From Gemmatimonadota bacterium (lineage in GTDB: Bacteria > Gemmatimonadota > Gemmatimonadetes > Gemmatimonadales > Gemmatimonadaceae), in the NCBI GenBank assembly GCA_003152485.1, contig PMAE01000018.1:101289-165288 (forward strand): DNA of 64,000 nucleotides, in the 5' to 3' direction. Below, one piece after another: positions 1 to 9,183 of the stretch. The notes beneath the pieces were generated by a model. The model ran no database searches. It saw nothing but the letters and a program-made list of their open reading frames with translations, and had not been told where the DNA came from. The stretch's first letter is position 1. Every line of letters begins with the position of its first letter. Both the position numbers and the translations under genes were made by a program.

Positions 1-77
1 GTTGCACCAAGGCCCGCCGGTCAACGCGGGCCCATCGCTGGATCGGGTGCCCCTACCCAGCCCACCGGCGCGCAAAA

Positions 78-107
78 GGGCCGGCTCCGTTCGTTCGGAG
101 CCGGCCC
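78..107 (-). terminator. Rho-independent terminator of the efflux/DUF2383 operon
   Basis: A perfect 12-bp stem (78-89 with 96-107) closes a 6-nt loop. On the minus strand it is followed by TTTTGCG. It lies 35 bp after the stop of the DUF2383 gene, so it ends the minus-strand operon that starts near 6.67 kb. Confidence 0.8.
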
Positions 108-142
108 CTTGTCGTCTGACCGCCTGCGATTGTGTCGGGTCG

Positions 143-583
143 CTACGCGTTCTCCCGCAGCGACTTCACACGCGCCAGGTTCTCGTCCGCACCCTGCGCC
201 TGATCGCGCACCAAGTCCATGATGGCCTCGGGCAGCGGTTTCTTCAACGCGTCGTCGTAGTTCTTTGCGGCTTGCTCCTCCCCGCGCTCCATCTCGGAGA
301 GGATGGCGTCGTCGCCGCCCGTCCCAACCGCGGCCCGCAGATGGATCCACCCCCGGTGCACGCGCGCCGCCGGATGGCCGTGCTCTGCTGGATGGCCGCG
401 CAGGTGCCGGATCGCGGTATAGAGTTCGGCCGCCGCCTCATCGATCCGCTGAATGCGCGATTCACAAAACGCGATCACGTCATCGCGTTGTAGCTTCGAG
501 ATCCCGATGCGGAACCCATCGAGTCCGTCGAAGCAGGTCTCCAACAGCTCGTTCAAGACCGCGATCACTTCTTCGTCCGACAT
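143..583 (-). CDS. PA2169/DUF2383-family four-helix-bundle protein
   Basis: About 146 residues, all helical, soluble and without a signal peptide. The order of conserved blocks is that of PA2169-type DUF2383 proteins: an N-terminal helix with VIAVLNELLETCFDG, a central HRGWIHL block and a late acidic ERGEEQAAKNYDDAL block. These are ferritin-like four-helix bundles linked to stress; the biochemical role is not known. The start at 583 is preferred because an upstream ATG at 631 would overlap the end of the efflux lipoprotein gene and the family similarity begins at MSDEEV. It lies 5 bp after that stop, so it is probably the last gene of the efflux operon. What it does with the pump is open. 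Confidence 0.82.
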   Translation of the reverse strand: MSDEEVIAVLNELLETCFDGLDGFRIGISKLQRDDVIAFCESRIQRIDEAAAELYTAIRHLRGHPAEHGHPAARVHRGWIHLRAAVGTGGDDAILSEMERGEEQAAKNYDDALKKPLPEAIMDLVRDQAQGADENLARVKSLRENA

Positions 584-588
584 CGGTA

Positions 589-2178
589 TCAATGACCCGC
601 CGGATGTGACGCCGTCACGGAGTTTGGCCACCCACCACCCAGCGATTGGTACAGGCTCACGACGCCCGCCAGTGATTGGAACTCGGCGGCCACCAGCGAC
701 TGCTCCGCCGCGAACAAGCTCCGCTGAGCCGTCAACACGTCGAGATAGGGCGCATAACCCGCCTCGTACTTGTCCCTTGACAGCCGATACGCGATGCGCA
801 ACGCCTGGACCTGCGTCTGTAACGCGACCGTCTGCTGGCGATCATTGCGGACTTCCGAAAGATAGTTGTTCACGTCGCGAAAGGCGGTCAGCGCGGCCTT
901 CTCGTAGATGTTCCGCGCTTCGACCGCGCGCGCTTGGGCGGCGCGTTGCGCACTGGACAGTGCGCCAAAGTCGAAGATCGGGATCGAGACACCCGCGTAG
1001 ATCTGGTAGATCTGGTTGTTGGGGACGAAGAGCTGGGTGGTCGGGACGAAATGGGTGGAGGAGAAGTTTTCGAAGCCGAAGTTGCCATCGATCGTGAACT
1101 TCGGCAACCGAGCGTCGATCGCGGCCCCGACCCCGGCGGTCGCGGACCGAAGCTGCGCCTCGGCTTGTTTCACGTCGGGACGACGCTCGAGCAACTGAGA
1201 GGGGATGCCGACGGGCAGGTCCACCGCACTCAGCACCTCGTTGAGCGGCCGCCCTCGCGGAATCGAATCCGGAGACCGACCGAGTAGAAGGCTGAGCTGG
1301 TTCTCCTGCTGCTCAACGAGTTTCTCGTATGTCGCGACCGCCGCCGCGGCGTCACCGACATCGCCCTCGAACTGCCGGAGATCAAGCTCCGCGATCGCGC
1401 CCCGATCAAATTTCTGCTGCGAGAGTCGGTAGGTCTCCCGCCGGGACTCGAGCGTTCGCTTGGCGATATCGAGATCGAGGTCCAGTTGACGGAGCTGGAG
1501 ATATCCGGTGGCGACGCTGCCGACGAGGCTCAACACGACGGCTCTCCGGCTCTCCTCCTGCGCCAGGAAATTGTTCTTGGCCTCGGTGCGCGTGTTGCGC
1601 AGCCGCCCCCAGAAGTCGAGCTCCCACGCGACGTTGCCCAACGCTTCGAGATAGTTCTGTGCCGGGACGATGAAGGTGGCCGTCGTTCCGTTCGGCTCCG
1701 GGATCGAGATGTTTCCGAAGGATTGCTTCTGCCGGCCCAACTGGCCCGTGACCGTGAATGCCGGGAACAGGTTCGCGGTCGCCGCACCCAGGTCCGCTTG
1801 GTATTCCTGCACGGTCGCGGCCGCGACGCGTACGTCTCGGTTGTCGTTGATCGCGGTGATGACTAACTGCTTCAGAACGGTGTCCTGAAATAGGTCGAAC
1901 CACGTGACGTTGGCGGCCGAATCGGACAGCTGGAAGCTGGGACGCATCTGCGCATGCGCTGCCGCGTCAGACGCGGATTCCACCGTGTCCCGGCGCCGGC
2001 CAGCCATGGAGTCGCGACTCGCCGCGAGCCCGTCGTAGGTGGACTTGAGCGAGTCCTCACCGGGCGACGGCGCCCGGTAGGCGGCGGGTGTGCCAGTATC
2101 CGGCCGGTGATATCCGGGTCCGATCGCGCAGCCCGCTGCGAGTAGCACCGCGGCGGGCGCAAGCATGCGGCGCATCAC
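589..2178 (-). CDS. RND efflux outer-membrane channel lipoprotein (NodT/OprM family)
   Basis: This 529-residue protein is the outer-membrane exit duct of a tripartite pump. It opens with a lipoprotein signal whose lipobox LAAGC puts the acylated Cys at residue 17, followed by the family's GPGYHRPD start. Two TolC-like repeats follow, seen in LDLRQFEGDVGDAAAAVATYEKL and, late, in YEAGYAPYLDVLTAQRSLFAAEQSL. Residues about 36-90 form an Asp/Ser/Arg-rich insert uncommon in OprM. The ATG is 1 bp after the pump stop codon, so translation is probably coupled. Substrates cannot be told from sequence. Confidence 0.93.
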   Translation of the reverse strand: MMRRMLAPAAVLLAAGCAIGPGYHRPDTGTPAAYRAPSPGEDSLKSTYDGLAASRDSMAGRRRDTVESASDAAAHAQMRPSFQLSDSAANVTWFDLFQDTVLKQLVITAINDNRDVRVAAATVQEYQADLGAATANLFPAFTVTGQLGRQKQSFGNISIPEPNGTTATFIVPAQNYLEALGNVAWELDFWGRLRNTRTEAKNNFLAQEESRRAVVLSLVGSVATGYLQLRQLDLDLDIAKRTLESRRETYRLSQQKFDRGAIAELDLRQFEGDVGDAAAAVATYEKLVEQQENQLSLLLGRSPDSIPRGRPLNEVLSAVDLPVGIPSQLLERRPDVKQAEAQLRSATAGVGAAIDARLPKFTIDGNFGFENFSSTHFVPTTQLFVPNNQIYQIYAGVSIPIFDFGALSSAQRAAQARAVEARNIYEKAALTAFRDVNNYLSEVRNDRQQTVALQTQVQALRIAYRLSRDKYEAGYAPYLDVLTAQRSLFAAEQSLVAAEFQSLAGVVSLYQSLGGGWPNSVTASHPAGH

Positions 2179-2179
2179 C

Positions 2180-5100
2180 TTAGTCGTCTCCCGCCGGTGC
2201 GGGCAATACGCCTCTGGCTGGTGCCAGTGCCGGCGTGCCGTGGCGGCGCGCCGACATACGCTCGCTCAGTTTCCGTACGAAGATGAACAGGTTCGGGATG
2301 ATGCTCACGCCCAGAAGCGTGGATACGAGCATCCCGAAAAAGACGCCGATACCGAGCGAGTGGCGCGCCGCCGCGCCAGCACCAGTGGCGATCACCAGCG
2401 GTACGACACCGAGGATGAACGCAAAGGATGTCATGAGGATCGGACGGATACGCTCGCGCCCCGCTTCGACCGCCGCCTCTTCGATCGACTTACCGGCAGC
2501 ACGTTGCTCGATGGCGAACTCCACCATGAGGATCGCGTTCTTGGCCTCGAGGCCGATGACCACCAACAACCCGACGTCGAAGTAGAGATCGTTCGGGTGA
2601 CGCAGGACGAACAATCCGAGGAATGCTCCAAGGATCCCAAACGGTACACCGATCATTACCGCCAGCGGTGTGGACCAGCTCTCGTATTGCGCGGCCAGCA
2701 CCAAGAACGCCATCATGAGCCCCAGCCCGAAGACGATCCCCCCCGACCCGCTCGACGCCTCCTCCTGGTACGACTCGCCGCTGAAACTGTAGCCGACGTT
2801 CAGCGCTTCGTACTTGTCCTTGATCAGCTTCTTTGCGGCGTCTAGCATCTGGCCCGAGCTCTTCCCCGGTGCCGGGGTCCCAATGACCAACGCCGACGTA
2901 AACCCATTGAATCGGGTCACCACCGTGGGGCCCGCCCGAAACGAGGTGCGAACGAGTGAGCTGATCGGTACCATCACGCCGGAGGCACTCCGGACATAAA
3001 ACTTTCCGATGTCTTCTGGCCGCTGCCGGAATGGCGCCTGCGCTTCGAGCTGCACGTGATACGTCTTGCCGTACAGGTTGAAGTCGTTCACGTAGTCGTA
3101 CGCCAGCATCGTCTGGAGTGTCGTGAACACGTCGGTCAACGACACACCCAACGATTTGACCTTCTCGCGATCGACGTCGAGATACAACTGCTGCGCGTCG
3201 GCGCGAATCGTGGTGTTGACGCCGGTGACCACGCCCGTCTTCGCGAGGTCCTGCGCAAACTGTTGGGAGAGCGCGGCGAACTTCCCGACATCGTTGATGC
3301 CGCGGTCCTGGAGATTGAGCTCCATCCCCGACGTCGTGCCCAGTCCGATGATCTCAGGGGCGTTGAACGAAAAGACAAACGCCTCGGGGATCTGAGTGAA
3401 GAAATATCCGTTGGCCGACTGCAACAGCCCGTCCACCTGGGCCGTCTTCTTCTTTCGGTCATCCCACGGGGCCAGCACGCCGAAGAGCGTCGCCGAGCTG
3501 GTCTGGTTGACGCCCTGGATCAGGCTGAACCCGGACAGGCCGAACACGTGGTCCACGCCCGGCTGATGCAGCAGGAACTTCTCGACTCGTTCGACCACCT
3601 GGGTCGTCCGCTGCGTCGAAGACGAGCCGGGTAGCTCGACGGCTGTAATGAAATAACCCTTGTCCTCGCTCGGGAGAAATCCCGACGGTGTCGTCTTGTA
3701 CAGGAAAATGATGATGCAGACGGCGACGACCAGCACGCCGACTGCCGCCCCGGAGTACGGCGAGACTTTGTGCATCGTCTCGACGTATTTGTCGCGGGCC
3801 TTATCGAACGTGCGGTTGAACCACCCGAAGAAACCGCCCTGCGGCGCGCTCTTCTGTTCGGTGAGCAGCACCGAGCACAACGCGGGAGTCAGTGACAGCG
3901 CAACGCAACCCGACAGCACGACCGAAATGACGATCGTCACCGCGAACTGCTTGTACAGCGCACCCGTGATGCCGCCGATGAAGGCGACCGGGATGAAGAC
4001 CGAACAGAGCACGATCACGATCGCGATCAGCGCGCCGCGGAGCTGCCGGATCGCCCGATCGGCGGCCACGCGGGCCGACACGTGCTCGTCCTGCATGATG
4101 CGCTCGACGTTCTCGATGACGATGATCGCGTCGTCCACCACGATGCCGATCGAGAGGACGAGTCCGAACAACGTCAGCAGGTTGACCGTGAATCCCAGCA
4201 CCGCCATCCCAAAGAAGGTGCCGATGATCGAGACCGGCACCGCGAGCGCTGGGATGAGTGTCGAGCGCCACTTCTGCAGGAAGATGTAGACGACGATCGT
4301 GACGAGGATGATCGCGATGAAGAGCGTGATCTCGACTTCGTGAATCGATGCGGTGATAAAGGGTGTCAGGTCGAAGCCGACGACCCAGTGAACGTTCGGC
4401 GGGAAATGCTTCGCCAGCTCCGTCATCCGCGCCATGACGCCGTCCTTCGCCGCGAGTGCATTCGCGCCCGCGCGCAGGAACACGATCACGCCGGCGGTCG
4501 GCTTGCCGTTGAGCCGGGTCACGTTGTCGTAGCTCTGCGACCCGAGGGTCACCGTCCCGACGTCGCGGATATGCAGCACCGAGCCATCGGGCTGGGCGCG
4601 CAGGATGATGTTGGAGAACTCCTCGGGCGTAGAAAGGCGCCCGATAGCCGTGACCGGCACCGTGAATTGCGTCCCGACCGGCGCGGGCTCACGCCCGATG
4701 CGCCCCGACGGGTTGGTGGTATTCTGCTCGTTGATCGCGGCGATCACGTCCGTCACCGTCAACCCGAGGTGCGCCATCTTGTCTGGGTCGAGGCTCACCA
4801 GCATCGCGAACTGCAATGCGCCGAACGTGTTCGCCTGGCCGACGCCGTCCACGCGACTGAGTTCGTCCGTGATGTAGATCTTGGCGTAGTTGGTGAGGGC
4901 CGCCGCGTCCCAACGCGGATCGTCAGACGTCAACGCGAGACCCATCAGGATATCGGTCTGCGCTTTCAGGACGGTGATGCCGAGCTGCTGGGCCTGCAGT
5001 GGGATCTGCGGGGTCGCGATCTGGACCCGGTTCTGCACATCGACCGCCGCCAGATCGAGATCCCGCGAAATGTCGAAGTACGCCTGGATCACCATCGATC

Positions 5101-5446
5101 CGTCGCTCGCACACGACGTCTTGTAGTACGCGAGTCCCTGGATCCCAGGGAGCTGTTGCTCGATCGGCGCCGCGACGGCGATACAGACCTGTTCGGACGT
5201 GGCGCCGGGAAAGGTCGCCGTGATCTGGACGGACGGCGGCGTGATTCTCGGGTACGTGTTGATCGGCAACGTGCGCAGGGAGAACAACCCGAGCAGCACG
5301 ATCACCAACGAGATCACCATCGCGAAGATCGGCCGCTTCACAAAGAAGTACGTGACGTCTTCTTCTCCCGCGCGGGGTCCCGCTGGCGGCGTCACTCCCT
5401 GCACGTTGCCGCCTCCCCCCGTAGGGGCGCTATCCGCCGAATTCAT
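2180..5446 (-). CDS. RND efflux pump inner-membrane permease (AcrB/MexB, HAE1 family)
   Basis: A 1088-residue proton/drug antiporter of the inner membrane with 12 predicted helices and two large periplasmic loops. The proton-relay residues are present: the Asp-Asp pair in SIGIVVDDAIIVIEN (TM4) and the Lys in VVIGLEAKNAILMVEF (TM10). The family start FVKRPIFA comes only after about 35 extra residues rich in Gly/Pro, which makes the protein longer than the usual 1030-1050; a later start is possible but no other ATG precedes FVKRP. The stop of the adaptor gene overlaps its ATG (TGATG), so the two are co-translated. No regulator gene adjoins the operon. Confidence 0.95.
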   Translation of the reverse strand: MNSADSAPTGGGGNVQGVTPPAGPRAGEEDVTYFFVKRPIFAMVISLVIVLLGLFSLRTLPINTYPRITPPSVQITATFPGATSEQVCIAVAAPIEQQLPGIQGLAYYKTSCASDGSMVIQAYFDISRDLDLAAVDVQNRVQIATPQIPLQAQQLGITVLKAQTDILMGLALTSDDPRWDAAALTNYAKIYITDELSRVDGVGQANTFGALQFAMLVSLDPDKMAHLGLTVTDVIAAINEQNTTNPSGRIGREPAPVGTQFTVPVTAIGRLSTPEEFSNIILRAQPDGSVLHIRDVGTVTLGSQSYDNVTRLNGKPTAGVIVFLRAGANALAAKDGVMARMTELAKHFPPNVHWVVGFDLTPFITASIHEVEITLFIAIILVTIVVYIFLQKWRSTLIPALAVPVSIIGTFFGMAVLGFTVNLLTLFGLVLSIGIVVDDAIIVIENVERIMQDEHVSARVAADRAIRQLRGALIAIVIVLCSVFIPVAFIGGITGALYKQFAVTIVISVVLSGCVALSLTPALCSVLLTEQKSAPQGGFFGWFNRTFDKARDKYVETMHKVSPYSGAAVGVLVVAVCIIIFLYKTTPSGFLPSEDKGYFITAVELPGSSSTQRTTQVVERVEKFLLHQPGVDHVFGLSGFSLIQGVNQTSSATLFGVLAPWDDRKKKTAQVDGLLQSANGYFFTQIPEAFVFSFNAPEIIGLGTTSGMELNLQDRGINDVGKFAALSQQFAQDLAKTGVVTGVNTTIRADAQQLYLDVDREKVKSLGVSLTDVFTTLQTMLAYDYVNDFNLYGKTYHVQLEAQAPFRQRPEDIGKFYVRSASGVMVPISSLVRTSFRAGPTVVTRFNGFTSALVIGTPAPGKSSGQMLDAAKKLIKDKYEALNVGYSFSGESYQEEASSGSGGIVFGLGLMMAFLVLAAQYESWSTPLAVMIGVPFGILGAFLGLFVLRHPNDLYFDVGLLVVIGLEAKNAILMVEFAIEQRAAGKSIEEAAVEAGRERIRPILMTSFAFILGVVPLVIATGAGAAARHSLGIGVFFGMLVSTLLGVSIIPNLFIFVRKLSERMSARRHGTPALAPARGVLPAPAGDD

Positions 5447-6666
5447 CAGCGCCCCGATACCAGGGGAATCGCGGGCGACGCGGGCACGTCCTGCCCCACC
5501 GTCCCCGTCGCGGCATCAGCCGCGGCTTTGTACGCCACCGGGTTGACCTTGGCTCCGGGGTAGATCTTCTGCGTTCCGTCTACGACGACTTTATCGCCCG
5601 CCTTGATCCCGTCGTCCAGCACCCATTGCGACCCGTACCACGATGACGCTTGCACGGGCCGGATCCCGATTGTGTTGCTGTCTCCGACGACGTAGACGTA
5701 GGACCCAGTCAATCCCTGCTGGACCGATCGTTGCGGGACGAGGATCGCTCCATCTCGCTTCAGATCGAGGAGCTCCACTTTCACGAACGCGCCCGGCTGG
5801 AGGATGTGCCCGGGGTTCTTGAATGTCGCGCGCAAGGTCTGCGTCCCCGTCTGGGACTGGATCGAGATGTCGGCGAAGTTGAGCGTCCCAGGCTGCTGGA
5901 CCACGCTCCCATCCGCCAAATAGGCGCGCACTTGCAATGTCCCCGAGGGGAATGTCAGCCGCTTCGCGGCGATCTCTCGGCGCCACGCCAGGATGTCCTG
6001 GTCCGATGGGTTGAATTCCACATACAGCGGGTCGACTTGATCCAGCGTGGTCAAGGAATCGCTCGATCCGGTGACCCGCGACCCGAGCACTAAATACGCG
6101 ATCCCCACGCGGCCAGAGACTTCCGCGCGGACGAAGCAGTCGGTGTAGCTCTTGCGGGCCTGATCCACCGCCGCTTGCGCCGAGGCCACTTCGGCCTCCG
6201 CCTGTCGATAGACCTGCTCGGCGCTATCCAACGTGCTCTGCGCGACGGCACGCTCCGCTAGCAGTGGCCGCACACGCTTCAGATTGATATCCGCGCTGAC
6301 CTGCTTCGACTGCGCGTCCTCGAGTGACCCCGCGGCGTTACGCAGGGCTGCCGCGTACTGCGTCGTATCGATCTGGTAGAGCAAGGTGCCCTTTACGACA
6401 TCCGTCCCCTCGACGAAGGGCCGCGCAATGACGACGCCAGCCACCTGCGCGCGCACGATGATGTGCTTCGACGCTCGGGCGAGGCCCTGATATCGGAAGT
6501 GCGCCGGGATCGACTGCGGCGTCGCGGTGACGACGGTGACCTCCGTCGGCGGCATCTGCATGGGGGCTTGCGCTGCGTGACAGGCAAGCGCCGCGAGTAG
6601 TGGGAAGGCGAATCCGACACCCGTGCGCGCGGCGGCGGCACAGCGGTGAAGCGCGTTGGGCTGCAC
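5446..6666 (-). CDS. RND efflux periplasmic adaptor (AcrA/MexA, HlyD family)
   Basis: The membrane-fusion subunit joins the pump to the outer-membrane channel. A GTG start at 6666 is chosen over an ATG at 6747 because an AGAGAGGGGG ribosome site precedes it and a lipoprotein signal (LLAALAC) follows. About 406 residues: beta-barrel/lipoyl halves around a helical hairpin (about 120-200), then PLYVEFNPSDQDI and a C-terminal membrane-proximal domain with VVDGTQKIYPGAKV. It is the first gene of a three- or four-gene operon whose promoter should lie in 6667-7097. Confidence 0.92.
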   Translation of the reverse strand: MQPNALHRCAAAARTGVGFAFPLLAALACHAAQAPMQMPPTEVTVVTATPQSIPAHFRYQGLARASKHIIVRAQVAGVVIARPFVEGTDVVKGTLLYQIDTTQYAAALRNAAGSLEDAQSKQVSADINLKRVRPLLAERAVAQSTLDSAEQVYRQAEAEVASAQAAVDQARKSYTDCFVRAEVSGRVGIAYLVLGSRVTGSSDSLTTLDQVDPLYVEFNPSDQDILAWRREIAAKRLTFPSGTLQVRAYLADGSVVQQPGTLNFADISIQSQTGTQTLRATFKNPGHILQPGAFVKVELLDLKRDGAILVPQRSVQQGLTGSYVYVVGDSNTIGIRPVQASSWYGSQWVLDDGIKAGDKVVVDGTQKIYPGAKVNPVAYKAAADAATGTVGQDVPASPAIPLVSGR

Positions 6667-7097
6667 GATCGAATGCCCCCTCTCTGAACGACGTAGCAAA
6701 ACAGACGAATGACCGAGCCGATCGGACGAGTTCCCGATCGCCGGCACTGTGCCCTACGGGTCCATCGCGTGGATGGTTGCTGTTGGTCGTACCGAGTATT
6801 GCCCGTGAGGAACGACCGACCAATCGCGGATTACGGCTCCCGTGCGGCTGCTGACCCGCCGCCCTGCGAGTCACCTAAAGGACCCCGAGCGTCAAGAAGT
6901 TCCCAATCTAGCGGGGCCACGCCACCGGGCGCTCGTCGATGGCGACGCTGTGACGGTCGCCGGTGCCATGGTGTGCACGGTCGCCAAGACGGGGGAGATC
7001 GGAGACGTGTTCGTCCAACGACACGGCGCGGGGTGTGACTCACGCAATCGCCGCCCGTCGATTGCCCGCTCGGCCGCCCCAATGGCGGGACTCGCGC
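6667..7097. other. Intergenic region upstream of the efflux operon
   Basis: These 431 bp hold the 5' side of the efflux operon and the 3' end of the next minus-strand gene. Short open frames exist on both strands, but none has a ribosome site or recognisable similarity. No regulator gene or clear operator was found. The operon promoter presumably lies close to 6670-6760. Confidence 0.5.
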
Positions 7098-8693
7098 CTA
7101 GATCCCGAGCCTGGCTTTCGTCCAGATGAGAACCTTCACGCAGCTCGTGGTTCCCATCGAGCTCACCGCTACAGTGGTCCCCGGTATAGGTGTCCGGCGT
7201 ATGTTGGGCGGGGCGATCGGCGGTGGCGTGTACGCGTATTGCGCTGGCGATTCTGACGCCTGATACACCTCGATCGCGCCGATGTCCTGCGGCTGCAGGT
7301 AGCCGTCGATGTCGCCCGGCCTGTTCTCTACGTACGGCATCCCGTCCACGACGTAGCTAACGCAGCCGCCAAACCCGCGCGTCGCTACGAGAAAGTCGTC
7401 TCCGTTCGAACTGACTCGCCGCGCGAGTCCGCGCACGCCGGCCAGGAGATCGAGGGTCTCCGTCGCCTCCCGCCGTGCGATGTCAGCTGGCGAGAGAAAC
7501 TGACCCATGGCGAACTGTTTCCGCGTGTCAAAGCCCACTCGGTGGAGTCCCGCGTTCGTCATGGCCGTCACCACGACTGCCCGAAGCACCGCGGTCTTGA
7601 CGGCCAGCGGGACGGTGACGTGCACCGGCGCGCGCTGCGTGAGCTCGACCGGCATCGACACCGGCTCCCACCCCAGTGCCCGCACCTGCAGGGTTCTAGT
7701 CCCCGTCGGCAACCCACGCAAAGTGAACTGTCCGCTGTCACCCGTGACCGCGGTCGTGCCCGCGACGCTCACTTGCGCGCCGGTCAATGGGCCTTCGCCA
7801 TCGGGACGGATGACGCGCCCCGTGAGCACGCCGCCGCCTAATGCCGAGTCCGACGTCACTTGAGCCGCGTCGATATGCATCGCCGTGTCGATGCTCGGCA
7901 CGTGCAGCACCAGGAACTTGACGAGCCGGCGTTCCATCGCGAACGGACGGCTGATGACGCTGCTGTCCACGGCGACGTTGGTCGCGCGCACGACGCCTGA
8001 GACGTTGGCCGGAAGATGACAGAATAGGAATTCACCGCCCGGCCCCGTCGTGGTGTCCCGCACCCGTTGGATGCGACGCAACCCGGTGGATTGATTCACG
8101 CCAATGTCCGTCCAACTCAATGTCACCCACACGTGCGCCACCGGTCGCTCGGTCTCCGCGTCCAGGACTCGGCCCATCAACTCGGAAGGGCCAACGCCAG
8201 CCATGGTATCGACCGTAGCCGTGCCGCACGCCAATCGCAGATAGGTCTGGGCCGAGGGCGTTGCGAAAATCAGCGAGAGCGTCGAGCCCGCCGTGATGGT
8301 CAATGGCGGCGACGCAAGGCTCAACGCGAGGGAGTCGAGCACCGGATGGAAAACGCCCACTCGGTATGTCCCGGGCGGTACGGAATCGACCCGGAAACGC
8401 CCGGTCGAATCGGTGACCGCTTGGGAATTGATGCCCTCAACCGAGATCTGCGCCCCGACCAACGGACCGCCGTTCAGGCTATCGGCGACGAGCCCCGTGA
8501 TCACGCCAAACGGCGAGGTCGGCTGCGCGGCTCCGCGCGTAGTGCGCGGCACCGCCGAGGTGTCGAGTGTCCCAGTGCCCTGTCCTCCTGTCTGCGCCTG
8601 CGCCGGCACGACCACCGCAACGCCCACGACCGACCACGCGATGGCACCTAACCGGACTACTCGGCTCAACTGCCGGACAACGAATGTCATCAT
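7098..8693 (-). CDS. Exported carboxypeptidase-regulatory protein with TonB-plug-like C-terminus
   Basis: A 531-residue protein with an N-terminal signal peptide ending near VVVPAQAQ. Three CarboxypepD-regulatory (Ig-like) units follow at about residues 63-115, 170-240 and 290-350; the third contains GDSGQFTLRGLPTGTRTLQV. A plug-like module comes next (SPADIARREATETLDLLAGV, then CVSYVVDGMPYVEN), and the protein ends in CVKVLIWTKARLGI. This design lacks a beta-barrel and occurs repeatedly in Gemmatimonadota; its role is unknown. The sequence suggests a surface or periplasmic protein with a TonB-receptor-derived domain. The tail of a second copy lies just upstream. Confidence 0.8.
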   Translation of the reverse strand: MMTFVVRQLSRVVRLGAIAWSVVGVAVVVPAQAQTGGQGTGTLDTSAVPRTTRGAAQPTSPFGVITGLVADSLNGGPLVGAQISVEGINSQAVTDSTGRFRVDSVPPGTYRVGVFHPVLDSLALSLASPPLTITAGSTLSLIFATPSAQTYLRLACGTATVDTMAGVGPSELMGRVLDAETERPVAHVWVTLSWTDIGVNQSTGLRRIQRVRDTTTGPGGEFLFCHLPANVSGVVRATNVAVDSSVISRPFAMERRLVKFLVLHVPSIDTAMHIDAAQVTSDSALGGGVLTGRVIRPDGEGPLTGAQVSVAGTTAVTGDSGQFTLRGLPTGTRTLQVRALGWEPVSMPVELTQRAPVHVTVPLAVKTAVLRAVVVTAMTNAGLHRVGFDTRKQFAMGQFLSPADIARREATETLDLLAGVRGLARRVSSNGDDFLVATRGFGGCVSYVVDGMPYVENRPGDIDGYLQPQDIGAIEVYQASESPAQYAYTPPPIAPPNIRRTPIPGTTVAVSSMGTTSCVKVLIWTKARLGI

Positions 8694-8714
8694 CGAGTCC
8701 TCTCAGGGTCGCAT

Positions 8715-8786
8715 TTACGGGAGACCGAGGCGAGCCTTCGTCCAGATCAGGATCTTTGCGCAGCCGGTACCGCCGCCGCCACTGCT
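8715..8786 (-). pseudogene. C-terminal remnant of a second plug-like/CarboxypepD protein
   Basis: Read on the minus strand, the last codons before a TAA at 8715-8717 give GGTGCAKILIWTKARLGLP, almost the same as the end of the downstream gene (CVKVLIWTKARLGI). A TGA at 8787-8789 interrupts this frame directly upstream. Another open frame covers 8747-8935 but shows no family similarity. This looks like the tail of a tandem copy whose body was lost or frameshifted. The fragment ends 21 bp before the intact gene. Confidence 0.75.
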
Positions 8787-9183
8787 TCACCACCGTTGCC
8801 CCCGGCCGCCATCGTCTCAGGGGACATCGTCCCGGCTTGGCGGCTCATCGTGATCGTCGTCGTCGCCATCGTGGGCGGCGTCCCTGCCGCGTTGAGCAAC
8901 TCAACGACCGATCGAGGCCGCGAAGCTCTCACCAAATCGCCCGCAGAGGGCCGTTCTTGTTCGCCCTAACATACAATTCCCAAATTATGGTGCCAACCAA
9001 CCTCAGCCGCAATGCCTCGACCAGGGGCGAACGGTCGGCCGCTCCTGCTTAATGATTGGCACCGAATGGTTTACCGTGGCTTGGTCTTCGGTTGGCCGTT
9101 AGCCATCGTTCCTCCCGTCGCCGCACCGTCAATTCGCCATTCAGGCGAGCCCACTCGCCGCCAACTGCTGACCGCCGATCCCC
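8787..9183. other. Region between plug-like remnant and cyclodeaminase gene
   Basis: Apart from possible further decay of the upstream plug-like gene in 8790-8935 (minus strand), no gene is supported here. The stretch 8955-8995 is AT-richer and contains a TACAAT hexamer at 8971, which could belong to a promoter of the following plus-strand gene, but no matching -35 element stands at the right distance. Confidence 0.4.

Noticed and set aside
4082..5563. 493-codon plus-strand open frame across the RND pump gene
   Set aside because: It is antisense to a clear AcrB-type protein, rich in Arg/Asp/His as expected of shadow frames in high-GC DNA, and has no family similarity.
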